From Adiantum capillus-veneris (taxonomy: Eukaryota; Streptophyta; Polypodiopsida; Polypodiales; Pteridaceae): 64,000 nt of DNA. The notes below the pieces were generated by a model. It saw nothing but the letters and a program-made list of their open reading frames with translations, was not told where the DNA came from and searched no databases. Below, piece after piece: positions 1-16,907 of this stretch. Location of the stretch: assembly GCA_014529385.2 (NCBI GenBank), contig CM043954.1, positions 7,565,806 to 7,629,805 on the forward strand, written 5' to 3'. Position numbers and translations under genes: made by a program. How positions within the stretch are numbered: position 1 is the first letter of the stretch; every line of letters starts with the position of its first letter.

Positions 1-1262
1 ACACATTCATTCCAAGTTGAAGCAGATCACAAATCTATAGACTATGAACGACCTCTATGGTACCTAATTGAGTTGAATAACTCCTATGGAAAAGTTCTTT
101 ATAATGCATTATTGGACATAGGAGCTCAACATAACTTGTTATCCTATGGAATGTGGTCAACTAAGAAAGCCACCTTTATCCACAAGTACCATCCAAGTCA
201 AAGGATTCAATAAGAAGAAGACCACTATTTTTGGAATCCTATACACTCCTATCATTTATAGCAATAGGACCATGTTCAAATCTTTTTGGTCATGCATGTT
301 GGAACTATGGAGTGTAACATAAACCTAGGGTGCAAGTGGACGTCTGCAACTAAATGTAATATCGATTGGGGGACTGAGAGTAGCAAGAGACAAAAACCAA
401 CTCTTAGTCCTACTGCTCAAGGAACAAAACCCAAACTATCTCCTCTTGATAACACAAAAAGCAATGAAACGTTGCAAATCCAAGGAGTTGAAACATCCTT
501 GCTTGTACCTCAACCCTTTAAAGCTTCAACATCCATGGCTACGATAGATATTGTTACACCCAAGAGTCCACTTGATTGGAAAAAGGATACATGTCGATGG
601 GTCCACAAGGCATTGTTACCAAACCCTCCTACACTATAAGTTCATTCACAAAAGAAACCTGGAAAGAATGTGTCCACTCAAATTAATAAAAGGTTATGTT
701 GTGTTGGGCTCCTAAACAACTATTAGAATCCCGTGTCTACTGTGAAAAAAATGATCAAATTTGGGTACCTAAATGTAGATTGTGTTCTTCCATGTCACCT
801 ACATATCCATGTGAGTCAAACCCTATAATTTCATATCAAATTGAAGACCGAGAAATGGGAAAGATCATGGAATACTACACCGTGTTTTGGAGCCAGTTTG
901 GGTTCCAAGGCAAGACCAATCTATTCTACCTAGCTCAGGAAGGGGGGAGTCACAAGAATCTTCTAGCTCCTCATATAATGCATCCATAAATGTAAAAGCT
1001 TCTACACAAACTCCACCTACCACTACGATTCCCCACAAAGCTACAAGAGAATCTACACCTCCCATTGTTAAATTATCACCTGATGAGCCATTGCAAGTTC
1101 GTTCCTAGGAAAGTACCTTGCCACCCTTGCAACTTGATGACGCACCTAAGGTAATGGAAAACTATTGGCTAATATTCTCACCTATTACCAACTAGAATAA
1201 TTGGTTTCAAAGGGTGATGACATCTTTTTAGAAGGTATGATCTACCCAAGGAAGGGGGGAAT
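1..1262 (+). mobile_element. Element A, copy 1: 3' internal part of a non-autonomous Ty3-like LTR element
   Basis: The stretch matches, in the same internal order, the minus-strand copy at 59090-63700 plus 47362-47774. Its first codons read a retropepsin-like segment (ALLDIGAQHN, about 100-132). This is followed by INLGCKW near 310-330, a degenerate form of the ILG-x-x-W motif near the end of retroviral-type proteases. The frame is broken by stops after about 210. Downstream pieces (286-639, 696-989, 887-1108) are Ser/Thr/Pro-rich and have no domain I recognise. The copy ends at a purine tract at about 1248-1261. No reverse transcriptase or integrase is visible, so the element is either non-autonomous or keeps those genes left of the window. 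The 5' part lies outside. Confidence 0.65.
1248..1261 (+). other. Polypurine tract of element A copy 1
   Basis: AAGGAAGGGGGGAA follows CTACCC. The same purine tract occurs at the matching place in copy 2 (minus strand, about 47362-47380). Sequence similarity between the two copies stops right after it, as expected at the start of a 3' LTR when the LTRs belong to different subfamilies. Confidence 0.5.
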
Positions 1263-2888
1263 GCAGGTACCCTCTTTACTTTTCTCAAGTGCTTCACATG
1301 ATCTACCATGTGCTTACCTCTGAATGGGATTTTGTAGATAAACTATCGTGTTAGTAAAATTTTGAGTAAGTAGAATGATTGATACATCTATTGACCACAA
1401 GTGATCCCTACTTAGTAGAGAATATCTTCCCGATTGCACAAGCTTATCCTTTTGAGCAAGATGAATATCCACGCCTAGTGAAATTCTTAGTGAACCTATG
1501 TGCATGGAATGATGAGGGATATTTATCAAATTTCACGGATGAAACCCATGGTCTCACTGAGGATGAATTTATTTATCTTGATGACGATGAGGATATAGGT
1601 TTAGTCTTAGGACTGCCAGCCAAATTATACAATATCCTCTTTCCTCGATCTTATAATGTGGAGCAGATAAATAGGTTAGGGTCCTATATTTTGTTTTAAT
1701 GTTGTTCAATAAATGGTTAATGCCTTCTCTCACTAATGAGCCTTCTGAAGATATGTGGTATGGTTTGCTAATGTGTACAAGAAGACATTGCAATAGCTTA
1801 ACCTTTTAGCACCAGGTGGTCCTTGGTATATCCACATCAAAACACATTAAATAATTGTGGCCAACAAAAAACACGTGTTTCTTATCCATTATTGTTGCTT
1901 TCCTATTTTCTCTAGCATTCATGCTTGTTTGTTTCAAGAGTAACCAGTATCAAAGTCTCTAACATACTTGCTTAAGTATTCTATCTTAAATTCAATTTAA
2001 CTTTACCTCATAGTCCTTGTCTAGGTTTGTTAATCAAGAGTTTACGTTGAGCTAGTTTAACCAAGGTAAAGCATTAGAGATCTTCTCTATGAGATGCCTC
2101 CCTAATTTTTAGTGGTTACTTTAGGCTCTTAATCTGATATTATAAAGCATTGCATGCAGTGTGTCAGTGCTTTCTAGTGGGCTTAATCACTCTTGACATT
2201 TAGCTTAAGTATTATACAGGAAGTTTGACTATTGTGATGAGCGTGGGGAGGGTAATAGTGTCAAGATGACCCCCCAACAAAGATACACAATTGAAAATCA
2301 ACAAAAGGCAAAGCCATTAAAAAAAAGAAAAAAAGAGAGAGAAAACAAAAAGAGCCCAAAAAGTCAATTAAGGATCTACGTGGCAATAAAGTCCACAACA
2401 CAAACACTTTGCGGGGTCAACCAAAGGGAATCAATTCAAGCGATGATTTCATGTGTGATTTTTTAATCATATCTTAACTTGAGGGTATAGCCTCTAGTCA
2501 GCCCTGGGACATAAAACACTCTGCTCTCACAATTAAACAACTTAATTGACTAGGGAGAGCAAGAAGAATTGAGTATGGTAATAAAAATTGACCTTTATTG
2601 CCTTACTGACAGTGAAACTTGTAAAGATAAAGTCCTTGATTTTTTGACCTCTACAAGTGCTAGTGAGTTTAATAACTATATATAATTTCTAATTTGCCAT
2701 GTTCCTATAAGAATGCAGTCATTGTGTTATTCCCTTGATGATTTTGTAGGGATCGAGTGCAACTAAGGCGTTGTGATATTGTAGAGAACATGCTCATGTC
2801 TTTGAACTTGGACATCTTGATTGTGAGCACGTCCATGGGCCACTACTCTTGTGAAGTATGGAGCCTGATTTACCCTTGTAATTTTCTG
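1262..2888 (+). other. Probable 3' LTR and flank of element A; no recognised gene
   Basis: This follows the purine tract and starts TGCAGGTACC, so at least its left part is likely the 3' LTR. The right boundary cannot be placed because the 5' LTR is outside the window. It contains one open frame of 106 codons (1379-1699) coding for an acidic peptide with the stretch YLDDDEDIG. I do not recognise it, and it could be chance. The rest is AT-rich with no gene signal. Confidence 0.35.
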
Positions 2889-3420
2889 TGGTAAAAGCGC
2901 ACAGTTGTAAGGCCCCCATTATGAGGAGAAGCCATCGTGCGTGAAGGAAAATCACTCACCGGAAACCAAAATTTTCACGGCCAAAAATCAGGGGCAACTT
3001 TAGGGGCCTCGGGGGCGGAAGCCCCTGAGACTTTTTTTTCCCCTCGCCGGAATATTATGGTCGGACAACGGCCACGACGGCCGGAAAGTGGTCGGAAAAC
3101 AACCGTCGGTTGGCCGATGGCCGGTAGTCAATGGCCGGTGGCCGGTGGCCGAATTCAAAAGCGGACTTGTCTTCTCAAGGGCGGCCACACATGGGCGGAT
3201 TGAAGGCTCCGATTTGGACTTATCTACACAAGGGTGGCTACACATGGCTACCTCTCATGAGAGAGGGAAGCCCTTTGGGCCTATAAAAGGAGGCCATTTC
3301 TACACACTGACGGGAGCAAAGAGAACCCCGAACCCCGACGGCCTCTAAAACACCAGGGACCGAATGGCGCGCCTCGAGCCTGTCATGGTAAAGCAAACAG
3401 GGGGCACCACCTAGCTTCAG
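2889..3420 (+). promoter_or_regulatory. GC-rich block with a strong TATA box (possible solo LTR or promoter)
   Basis: A GC-rich island contains several imperfect copies of a CGGCCGG/GGCCGGTGGCC unit (about 3062-3155). It is followed by TATAAAA at 3282-3288 in the context CCTATAAAAGGAGGCC. About 30 bp downstream a transcript would start near CTACACACTGACGGG. No open frame of note follows, so this resembles an LTR promoter or a detached promoter rather than a gene start. I could not find a second copy in the window. Confidence 0.4.
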
Positions 3421-3517
3421 CGGCTAGGACACAAAAAACACACCACCATAACAAAGTTTTCATCCAAGAGAGATGGATGCTTGGGAGTAATGATGAAGAG
3501 GAAAGGGAATGAGATCA

Positions 3518-3552
<35 letters not shown>

Positions 3553-5040
3553 GGGAGGGGGTGTAGCGGCTTAGTACTTAGGCACCACAAAAGGATGGCG
3601 AATCCGCACACCCTTCACACATACACAAGCTCACTCCAAACACAAAACTAGGTAGCGATTCCGCACACCTCACATGGGCAAAACATTGCAAGAAAACATA
3701 CTCACAAAACCTCAAGCTTTATTTAGAGAATAAGGCGATGAAATGGGGAGCATAGGGTAGGGGAATGAGAAGGGAGAGCGTGGTAGAGCACATGGCGGAT
3801 AGGTGGGAGTTGATGGCGAAGACTCGCACGAGGGTTATGGCCATCATCCTTCATTTAGTTGCCCTTCATCTTCCATATCCAAGGGTGTAGAGGTCATGCT
3901 CAAGACAAGCATGGTGATTGCGGTGATGGTGATGGTGTGGGTGTGTGTGTGTGTGCACTAGGCACACACAGTGCATAGGGTGTTCTTTGGTGATGTTGTG
4001 TGTGTTCTTTGTGTGATGGTGACCCCTCTTTATATAGGGGAGGAGGGGGGAGAAATTCTAGAATTTAGAAATGAAGAAATCATTATCTACATAGGCCATG
4101 TGACTGTGGGCCCCACTTGTCTGGCTGTGTGTATATGTGCCAGAACAGCAGTCTCATGAGAGAGAGACTAAGAGAGAGAGAGAGAGATGGGTGAATGGAA
4201 AATGAGAGGTGACATGGAGAATAAAGTAATTACAAGAGGGGAGAGAGGGGAGTGTGTTCAGAGGTGAATCTGTGTGCAGATGTGTGTGAACACAAGAAAA
4301 ATCAGGTAACCACCAGGTGGGGATGGGTCTGTGGGCACCTCTTTCAGTGAAACTGAGTGTGTGTGAGTGTGGGGGAGGTTATTTAGCTACAAGACAAGAG
4401 ACATGGCGCACTTTAGAGAGAGAGGGGGGTATTTGGGTCATGGGATATGATAGGAGAGAGAAAGGGGGGGTGGGGTATACTATTTTGGAAGATAGCATAA
4501 GTTGCATGTGAGTTAGGGTGCATTATTGGTGAGTTATAATGCATTATTGGTGAGAGATGGGGTAGCTTGAGGGGAGAGAGAAAGGAGAAAGGACAAGGGG
4601 AAGAGAGAGGGGGTTGACCTTTTGAGTGGAGGAGAGGAAAAGGGACACACGGTGGGGCAACAGTGAAGAAAAAGGAGGCAAGGTGGAGATGGGCTGCCCC
4701 GTAGGCATGAGGTGGCCTATTTTACCTTTCTCATATATTTAGATAATCATACTTTATTTTTTCTTACTTTTTTCCAATGCCTTTTATCACTCCCTCCCTA
4801 AGAAGAGGTTTCCATGGGGTGGGGACGAGAGAAGAGGGGTATGGGAGCTTGGCTTGTCAAAAGCCCCCATCAACACATTTCATAGTGTGAAGTTGATGCA
4901 ACAAGGTGAGTGTGAGGTGGTGAGAGTGAAGCAAGGCGAAAGCTCCATTAAGGGTATAATCCCTTTGTAAACTACTTCTTATTTTGAAGTACTAAAGCCA
5001 TTGAGTGGTTGCTTTTCCGGTGGACGTAGCCCACCTTGGG
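3421..5040. other. GA/GT-rich low-complexity spacer
   Basis: The strand is purine-rich with GA runs (3519-3549, about 4160-4190), GT runs (3940-3955) and a TATATAG at about 4031-4038. A short direct repeat (TGCATTATTGGTGAG) occurs twice at about 4519-4555. The part after about 4700 may be the beginning of the Copia-1 5' LTR, whose start I could not define. No coding region is supported. Confidence 0.5.
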
Positions 5041-5058
5041 TGAACCACGTTTATCGTG

Positions 5059-5061
<3 letters not shown>

Positions 5062-5091
<30 letters not shown>
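5062..5091 (+). repeat. (CT)n microsatellite in the Copia-1 5' LTR
   Basis: An uninterrupted CT run lies about 90 bp before the LTR end at 5180. Confidence 0.9.
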
Positions 5092-5095
<4 letters not shown>

Positions 5096-5182
5096 CTATA
5101 ATCTCTTGTGTGTGAAATCTATCTCTCTTCAATAAGTAATCTACTCAAATATCTATTTAGCTACATCTTATTTCCCAACAAC

Positions 5183-5194
5183 TGGTATCAGAGC
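5183..5194 (+). promoter_or_regulatory. Primer binding site of Copia-1 (initiator tRNA-Met)
   Basis: TGGTATCAGAGC is the standard plant Copia primer site, complementary to the 3' end of initiator tRNA-Met. It sits two bases after CCCAACA (ending 5180), the expected 3' end of the 5' LTR. This fixes the orientation of Copia-1 as plus strand. Confidence 0.9.
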
Positions 5195-5253
5195 AAGGTT
5201 TGCTCGTAGCTAAATTATCTCAAGGAAAGGATTCCTTGAATTGAGTGGGAGTT

Positions 5254-6856
5254 ATGGCAGAGGAAGGGAAGCTCAAGATTCAGAAGTTCAAGGCAAAAAC
5301 TACCAACATTGGAAGATGTAGATTGAAGACTATCTCTACCAGAAGGACCTCTATTTGCCACTAGGCGGTCTTACGAAGAAGCCCGCAACAATGGCAAATG
5401 AAGCATGGATTGTCCTTGATCAAAAGGCACTGGGAACAATCCGGTTAAGCTTGGCGTCAACGGTGGCCTTCAATGTTTTGGAGATGAAGACCACGGAGGA
5501 CTTGATGAAGTCACTTGACGACTTCTACGAGAAACCATCGGCATCCAATAAGGTATTTCTTATGAAGCGCTTGTTCAATCTAAAGATAGTAGAAATTGGT
5601 TCAGTTTCAGAACACCTAAATGACTTTAACACAAACATAAGTCAACTTCGATTGGTGAAAATCAATTTCGATGACAAAGTGCGAGCTCTCCTTATACTAT
5701 CATCTCTACCGGATAGTTGGGACAGCCTTCTGATGACTGTAAGTAATTCTATTTCTGGCACAAATACTCTTAAGTTTGATGATATTGTGGGTGTTCTCCT
5801 AAGCGAGGAAATACGAAGGAGAAGCACAGGAGAATCATCAAGTGCTGCATTGTCAGTGGAAACAAGAAGAACGCCTAAGGAGAGGTTCAAAAACCAAAAG
5901 GGTCGTGATCGCTCAAGACAAAGCAAGTCACGCACAAAGTCAGTTCTTGAATGTTGGAACTGCGGCAAGAAGGGCCACGTCAAGAAGGATTGCTGGTCCA
6001 AGAAGAAGAAGGAGATTGAGTCTCAAGACAACAAGCCAACATCGGAGGCCAATGTGGCAGGTAAAGTAGAGAAAGATGCTCTAATTCTCTCATTAGACAA
6101 TGTATCTAATTCATGGATAGTAGATTCCGGGGCTTCATTCCATGCGACACCACACAAGCAACATTTCCAAGATTACACCAAAGGTAATTTTGGGTATGTA
6201 TACTTGGGAGATGATGAAGCTTGTGAGATTGTCAGCAAAGGTACAGTTTCTGTCAAAATAGCTAACGGAAATGAATGGAAGCTTAAAGATGTTAGGCATG
6301 TTCCTTCTCTTCGCAAAAATTTGATCTTTACACGATAATTGGACGATGAAGGTCACAACATTGCATTTGGACACAAACGGTGGAAGATCTCAAAGGGATC
6401 TTTGGTGGTTGCGAAGGGAGAAAAGGTTGGTACACTTTACTTGTGTACTATCAGCACACAACCTTCAGCTTGTGCAGCAACTACAGAAGTTGACAGTGCA
6501 GTGTGGCACTATCGGCTTGGGCATATGAGTGCCAAAGGAATGCAAATCCTTCAAACAAAGAATCTTCTACCAGGTTTGAAAGAAGTGGACTTAGAGTTCT
6601 GTGAAGATTGTGTTTATGGTAAACAAAAGAGGGTAAAATTTCAAAAATCAGGAAATGAAAGAACAAATAAAAAACTTGAGTTGGTTCATTCTGATGTTTG
6701 GGGTCCTGCCAGTACACCATCACTTGGTGGCTCATTGTACTATGTAACATTCATAGACGATGCGACTAGAAAAACATGGGTTTATGTCATGAAGAATAAA
6801 TCCGATGTATTTTTTATATTTCAAAGGTGGAAAGCCTTTGTGGAGAATGAAACAGG
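5254..6856 (+). pseudogene. Copia-1 gag-protease-integrase remnant, truncated
   Basis: The start MAEEGKLKIQKF at 5254 is right for a Ty1/Copia Gag. A one-base shift near 5293 and a TAG near 5320 break the N-terminus. From 5355 the frame stays open to 6338: UBN2-type Gag, zinc knuckle CWNCGKKGHVKKDC (about 5953-5995), and protease WIVDSGASFHATP (about 6114-6155). One in-frame TAA (6336-6338) separates this from the rest of the same frame: the pre-integrase motif WHYRLGHMSAKGM and the start of the integrase core with LVHSDVWGP and FIDDATRKTWVY. Sequence identity to Copia stops in VENETG at about 6856, exactly where the opposite-strand LTR of Copia-2 begins. Reverse transcriptase, RNase H and the 3' LTR of this copy are missing. 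Confidence 0.9.
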
Positions 6857-7048
6857 TGAAGGAGTACGAGCGGAAGTGCGACGTGAGAGAGAGTGCGAGA
6901 AGAAGAGCACGACGATATGGTGAACTCCCTCTACTGTAATGTGTAGAGCGTAGTGAGTTCTTATTAGGTTTTTACAAAAGAATATGTGTACATACCTGGC
7001 GGCCCGCCCACTTACCTGGGCGACCACATTGGGCTTTATACCCCAACA
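6857..7048 (-). repeat. Copia-2 3' LTR (probable)
   Basis: Read on the minus strand it starts TGTTGGGGTATAAAG at 7048, immediately after a purine tract, and ends CTCCTTCA at 6857. It thus has TG...CA ends and a TATA box close to its start. The left edge is inferred from where Copia-1 coding sequence resumes. At about 190 bp it is short for Copia. No matching 5' LTR was found upstream of the gag start. Confidence 0.6.
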
Positions 7049-7059
7049 ACCTCCCACTT
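7049..7059 (-). other. Polypurine tract of Copia-2
   Basis: The minus strand reads AAGTGGGAGGT directly before the LTR start TGTTGGGG, the usual arrangement for plus-strand priming. Confidence 0.65.
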
Positions 7060-7137
7060 AAAGTCCAATGTGGTACTTTAAGTGTGAGAGAAGCTACTAT
7101 ACAAGCTAATATACAAGAGATGTAGAGAAGTGATGTA

Positions 7138-10100
7138 CTACCCTACACCTAACTGCTTGCGAAAATGCGCAAAGCTCTCTGAGGGAAGTCCTTTTGTAAG
7201 TAGATCAGCAGGATTTTCTGTGGTGTGAACTTTGACAAGCTGAAGTTGCTTATCCTCGAGCATTTCCCTGATGAAATGATACTTCACATCCACATGCTTT
7301 GTCTTTGAGTGATAAACTGGATTGCGAGCCAATTGTATAGCACTTTGACTATCACAATATAACACAGGCATCTCTTCTTTAATTCCCAAATCTGTTACTA
7401 GTCGATTAAGCCAAATTGATTCTTTCCATGCCTCTGATGCTGCAACATATTCAACATCTATAGTAGACTGAGTAACACAATCTTGTAATCTAGAACGCCA
7501 TGATACTGCTCGACCAGCCAATGTAAAGACATACCCTGACGTAGACCTTTGGTTGTCTAAGTCACCTGCATAATCTGAGTCTGTAAAACCCTTTACACTT
7601 AGCTCCTGACTCCCATAGCATATACGCATACTCTTTGTAGCTTTCAGGTATCTCAATATTCCCTTCATTGCCTCCCAATGTTTCTTGCCTGGGTTTGACA
7701 TGTATCGACTTACTACTCCAACTACAAATGCAATGTCTGGGCGAGTAGCAATCATTGCATACATCAAACTACCCACTGCAGACGCATATGGAATCTTATT
7801 CATTTCAGCCTGTTCTTCCTCAGACACAGGACAATCTTGTTTGCTAAGTTTCACATATGGTGGCAATGGAACACTCAGTGCCTTTCCCTTCTCCATATTG
7901 AAACGTTCCATAACCTTGTCAATATACTCTGTTTGAGATAACCAAATCAACTTCTTTGATCTGTCTCTCTCAATGCGCATACCAAGTATATGACTTGCCT
8001 CACCCATGTCTTTCATGTCAAACGATTTTTCCATCTTTGACTTCAAAGCTGAAATTTCTTCCAAGTGCCTGCCAGCAATCAACATGTCATCCACATACAA
8101 AATAAGGATCAGCCAACTACCATCCTTAGCCTTCTTTGTATATAGACAGTGATCGAACTCACTACGTTTGTAGCCTTGAGAAAGCATAAACTTGTGGAAT
8201 TTATGGTACCATGCCCTCGGTGATTGTTTTAAGCCATAAAGACTCTTTAACAACTGGCATACCCAATCTTCCTTGCCTTTCTCAACAAACCCTTCTGGCT
8301 GCTGCATGTAAATTTCCACATCTAAATCACCATGCAAGAATGCTGTCTTGACATCCATTTGGTGCAACACCAAATCTAATATGGCAACCAATGCAAGAAA
8401 GCATCTCAATGTAGTCATCTTGACCACCGGAGAGAAGACTTCATCAAAGTCAATGCCTTGTTCTTGCTTAAAGCCCTTGGCAACAAGCCTTGCTTTGTAC
8501 TTTGGCTGACTATCATGAGCGGTGATCTTATACATGTAAACCCATTTACAAGGTAGAGCCTTTTTTCCCTGTGGTAATTTAACTAGCTTCCATGTCTTGT
8601 TTTTATGTAGAGCTGTCATCTCTGACTGCATGGCCAATTGCCGATTCCCGGAGTCCTTCATTTGCACTGCTTCCTTGTAACATGAAGGCTTATTGCAATC
8701 AGTCAACATGACATAGTTCATAGATGGAACAAACCTATCAGGAGGTCGCGTGACACGTCCAGATCTATGCACAATTGGTGGCTCAGGCTCAGCCACAACC
8801 TGTGGTTCCAATCTATCCTGTCCTTGCTCCTCTTGAGCCCTGACATTTTGTCTTGCACGTGCAGGTCCATCTTCTTGGAAGACAACTCTTCTAATCTCCT
8901 CAACCCTCTCTGGTTTAGAATGATATTTGGATTCATTAAAGTGAACATCATTGCTACGGACAACCTTTCTGGATTCGGGATCCCAAAGTCTGTACCCCAT
9001 CTCACCAGAATTACCATAGCCTAGAAAGATGCACTTTCTACTCTTTGGCTCAAGTATGTTCCTAAATTCCTTTGGAACGTGAGTATATGCCTCACAGCCA
9101 AAGACTCTGAGATGCTTGTATAAGGGCATTTTTCCTGACTATACCATCTCTGGCACTGAATCCTTTTGCAAAACCTTGGTAGGAGATCTATTTACAAGAT
9201 GAACAGCTGTTGATACAGCTTCAGCCCAAAACCCATTTGGTAGTTGTGCATTAGACAACATACTTCTGACCTTGTCTTGTATGGTCCTATTCATCCTCTC
9301 AGCAACACCATTTTGAGGAGGATTGTAAGGAGCAGTAAGTTCACGTTTTATACCTTTTGACTCACAAAAGTCCTGAAAGGCCTTTGAAACATACTCTCCA
9401 CCATTGTCAGTGCATAAGCATTTAAGCTTCTTGCCACTCTGATTCTCCACAAGTGTCACAAACGTTTTGAAAACACTAAACGCTTCATCCTTGTGCTTGA
9501 GAAAGTAAACCCATACTTTCCTCGAGTAATCATCTATAAATGTCATAAAGTAAGAAGCTCCCCCTAGAGATAGGTTAGGCATAGGTCCACACAAATCACT
9601 ATGAACAAGTGCCAACTGTGTATCTCTTCTACTGCTTCTATGCTTATGTGGCTGCTGTGTTTGCTTACCATACAGACAATGTTCACAGAATTCAAAATCA
9701 TTAAATGAAAAGCAAGGCAAATAACAAGAACGAGACAAGATTTCCATTCCCTTCTTGGACATATGTCCTAACCGGCTATGCCACAAAGAAACGTTCGGCT
9801 GCTCGGTTACATTGATTACATTTTTAGAGACATTTGATACATAAATCATGTAAAGTCCTCCAGACTTTACTCCATGTGCTACTGTCATAGAACCCTTGGA
9901 TATCTTCCACATGTTCTGTCCAAAAGTGGTTACGTAGCCAGCATCATCAAGTAAACCTGTGCTGATCAAGCTCTTTGTAATTGCGGGAACATGTCTCACA
10001 TTCTTCAGCGTGAAAGAAGAGCCATTCTGAAACTTCAATTGAACATCTCCAACACCTAAGATCTCACATGTTTGCCCATTGCCTAGCCGAACATGATCTT

Positions 10101-11123
10101 TAGTGGTCACATAAGAGGTAAACCACTCCTTGTTTGGAGACACATGAAGTGATGCCCCTGAGTCTATAATCCAGTCACTCAGTGCATTTCCATCAGATGC
10201 TGTAAGAAGAGCTGAGTCCATTGTATTCTTCAAGAAGTAGATGTCTCCTGACACTAGACTGTCATACTTTGCAACAGTGTTTGTCACATTTATTTCTTGA
10301 ATCTTCACTGAGGACTTGTTCTTTTCACCATGGTCTTCAGCTTTCTCTTTGACTTTTTCTGCTTTCCATTCTCTGCAGTCTGTTTTCATGTGACCCTTCT
10401 CGCCACAATGGTGGCATTCTATGTCACTCTTGCCTTTAGCACTGCGGGACTTGCTACGAGACTGATTCCTCTTTCCACCTTTGTACTTTTCTTTGGTCCT
10501 TCCCCTGACAACTAAGGCTATTCCTTTGCCTTTGCCTTTGTCCATTGTCTTTCTATTGGTTTCTTCAGTAATTAGACTTCCTTCTACACCTGCTATGTTC
10601 AAACCATCTGGAGGTGCAGAATTACTCAAAGCTGTGCGAAAAGTGTCCCAACTTTCCGGCAATGTGATTAACAGGAACATAGCTCTAACAGGTTCATCAA
10701 ACTTGACACCTTGAGCTGACAACTGACTGTAGATGGTGTTGAATTCATTCAGATGATTGGACATAGGTGCCCTTCTTTCATCTTCAAGTCAACAAGCTTC
10801 TTAAGCCAGTATACCTGTGAAGCTGCACTCTGCTTCTCATAAAGATCACTCAACTTTAACCATGCTTGATAATCCGACATCTCGTCTGCTACATTGAAGT
10901 AAACGCTTTCTGCCAAAGTCAGCCTAATGGTAGAACGTGCCAATTCATCCATTTCGCTCCATTCATCTTCGTCCATGTCTTCTGGTTTTATCCCCATGAG
11001 CTTTATAGGTTTTATCTGCTTTTTTTGTACCAACACGTGCCAAATTTTCTTCTTCCACAATGGGAAATTGGTTCCATCCAGCTTCTTGATATTGTAAAGA
11101 GCAGTGTCCTGTGAGCCAGCCAT
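7138..11123 (-). pseudogene. Copia-2 Gag-Pol polyprotein, nearly full length, lightly broken
   Basis: The Ty1/Copia polyprotein starts MAGSQDTALYNIKKLDG at 11123. Only two lesions are seen: a one-base frameshift near 10760, and a TAG at about 9136-9138 where the family has Trp (tgg to tag). Domains in order: UBN2 Gag; zinc knuckle CHHCGEKGHMKTDC (about 10410); protease WIIDSGASLHVSP (about 10175); pre-integrase LWHSRLGHMSKKGMEIL; integrase with LVHSDLCGP, TDNGGEY and NGVAERMNRT (D, D, E); reverse transcriptase with YKARLVAKGF and YVDD (about 8080-8105); RNase H with DSDYAGDLDNQRSTSGY. The RNase H catalytic stretch reads STIDVEYVA where relatives have TEAEY, so it may be impaired. The stop is at 7138. 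The element would copy itself through virus-like particles in the cytoplasm. Confidence 0.93.
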
Positions 11124-12183
11124 AGCTACGCTTCAAAGTGGTTTACTTTCCTGGGAAAAATTCGGCAGAGTTTCCCCTGTAAACTGACCTCTGAACCAAT
11201 ATCAACCTGTCAAATGAACCAGGAAAGCTTCAGATTCTGCATAAATTTCGGCAGAGTCTCCTTTGTAAAATGGCTCTGGTGTACTCAAAAAAAAAACCAA
11301 AAAACAGCTCAAAAAACACTGTCTCTCTGACACTGTAAGCTGCGGGTAAACCTGTTCTGCACCTGTACTGTCTCTCACTGTCCTGTCACTGTCCTGTAAG
11401 CATAGACTGTGACAATGCCTCAAGGCAGTAAAGCAAAGATGCAATCCCAACTGTCTAACTCACAGTCAATACATCCTAGCTGCCTATCTAAGGGTGCTCG
11501 AGGGATCGCTCCAAGACCTGTATCACCGAAAGGATCTCAACATTCGAGAATCCCCCAGCTCAATAAAACCTCACTCAACCCTCAACAAAGGCTGCAGTAA
11601 ATCTGACAGTACATAGACTTCCCACAAAGTCATACATCCACAAATTTCCCACTATATGTTGTAACCGTTGCGGCGGTTGTTTGCTGCGTGACTCACAGCC
11701 AGCAAACCCTCAACAAATATACATCATCTCTGACAATACATCCCATGTGGAAGTACCTGCAATGTCAAGATGAAATCTGGAATATCAAGCAATAAACACA
11801 AGCTACCTGATGAACTAGTGGATGTCGCCTACAGTCTGTGTGTAGATGCGCCCGTGTCGTATGTGACACGCCTCCAAGAACTGTGAGTCGTCCTTCGATG
11901 TGTAGACAGCCACAAATCAACACTCTAGGAGTGTCAATATCCTCAGCACCTGCAGTCGTAGGTCGAAAACCCCAAATTTGCAAAGTCGGATCTGCACCCG
12001 CTTAGACCACGTAGTCGAAAATGGCCTGCACAGACCTTTGTCGAAGCCAAACGGTGGCCGAGATGACCTCAGAATGAAATTCTGACAACACCGAGCCCCC
12101 CCGAGTGTGCTTATAGCCCCTGTGACTTGTACACGGCTTTGAGCAAGTTTCCCCTAGTCCAAACTCTCAGCCACTACCCAACA
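11124..12183 (-). other. Copia-2 leader and possible divergent 5' LTR
   Basis: No gene here. On the minus strand the block could begin TGTTGGGTAGTGG at 12183 with a TATA-like CTATAAGC about 70 bp inside, typical of an LTR start, but its sequence does not match the 3' LTR at 6857-7048. A degraded primer-site-like sequence TTGGTTCAGAGG lies at about 11190-11203. About 100 bp at 11492-11597 resemble the leader of the gypsy element at 30837-30930. Confidence 0.4.
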
Positions 12184-12219
12184 TTTTATTACGTAGAATT
12201 TCAATGAACTGTTGAGAAA

Positions 12220-16480
<4,261 letters not shown>

Positions 16481-16842
16481 GCCACAATGTGGCCTCTCTA
16501 GTGATAGTTAATTTTATGTCCAAGCAGACAATTGTAATCGTTTTTTAGTATTCATTGAAATCTATAAATAAATATGTGCAAGAGAAAAATTCTCACTCTT
16601 GCATTGGAGGGAGATTGTACCCAATCACCCGTGTCTCTCTTCTCCTCTTATCTCCTTTCCCTTCTTCTCTCTTGTGGTATGCCTAACACTTCACTCTAGG
16701 AGGTGTGCATGCATGCACTCTCGTGATCTCTCTCATAAATGGGAGCACAACATCCCTGCAAAATACGTAAAATAGCATGCTATGAGTGATAGAGCCAATA
16801 TATATGCATACCTTTGTTGTTTTGTCTGAATTTGCGGTGTGA

Positions 16843-16907
<65 letters not shown>

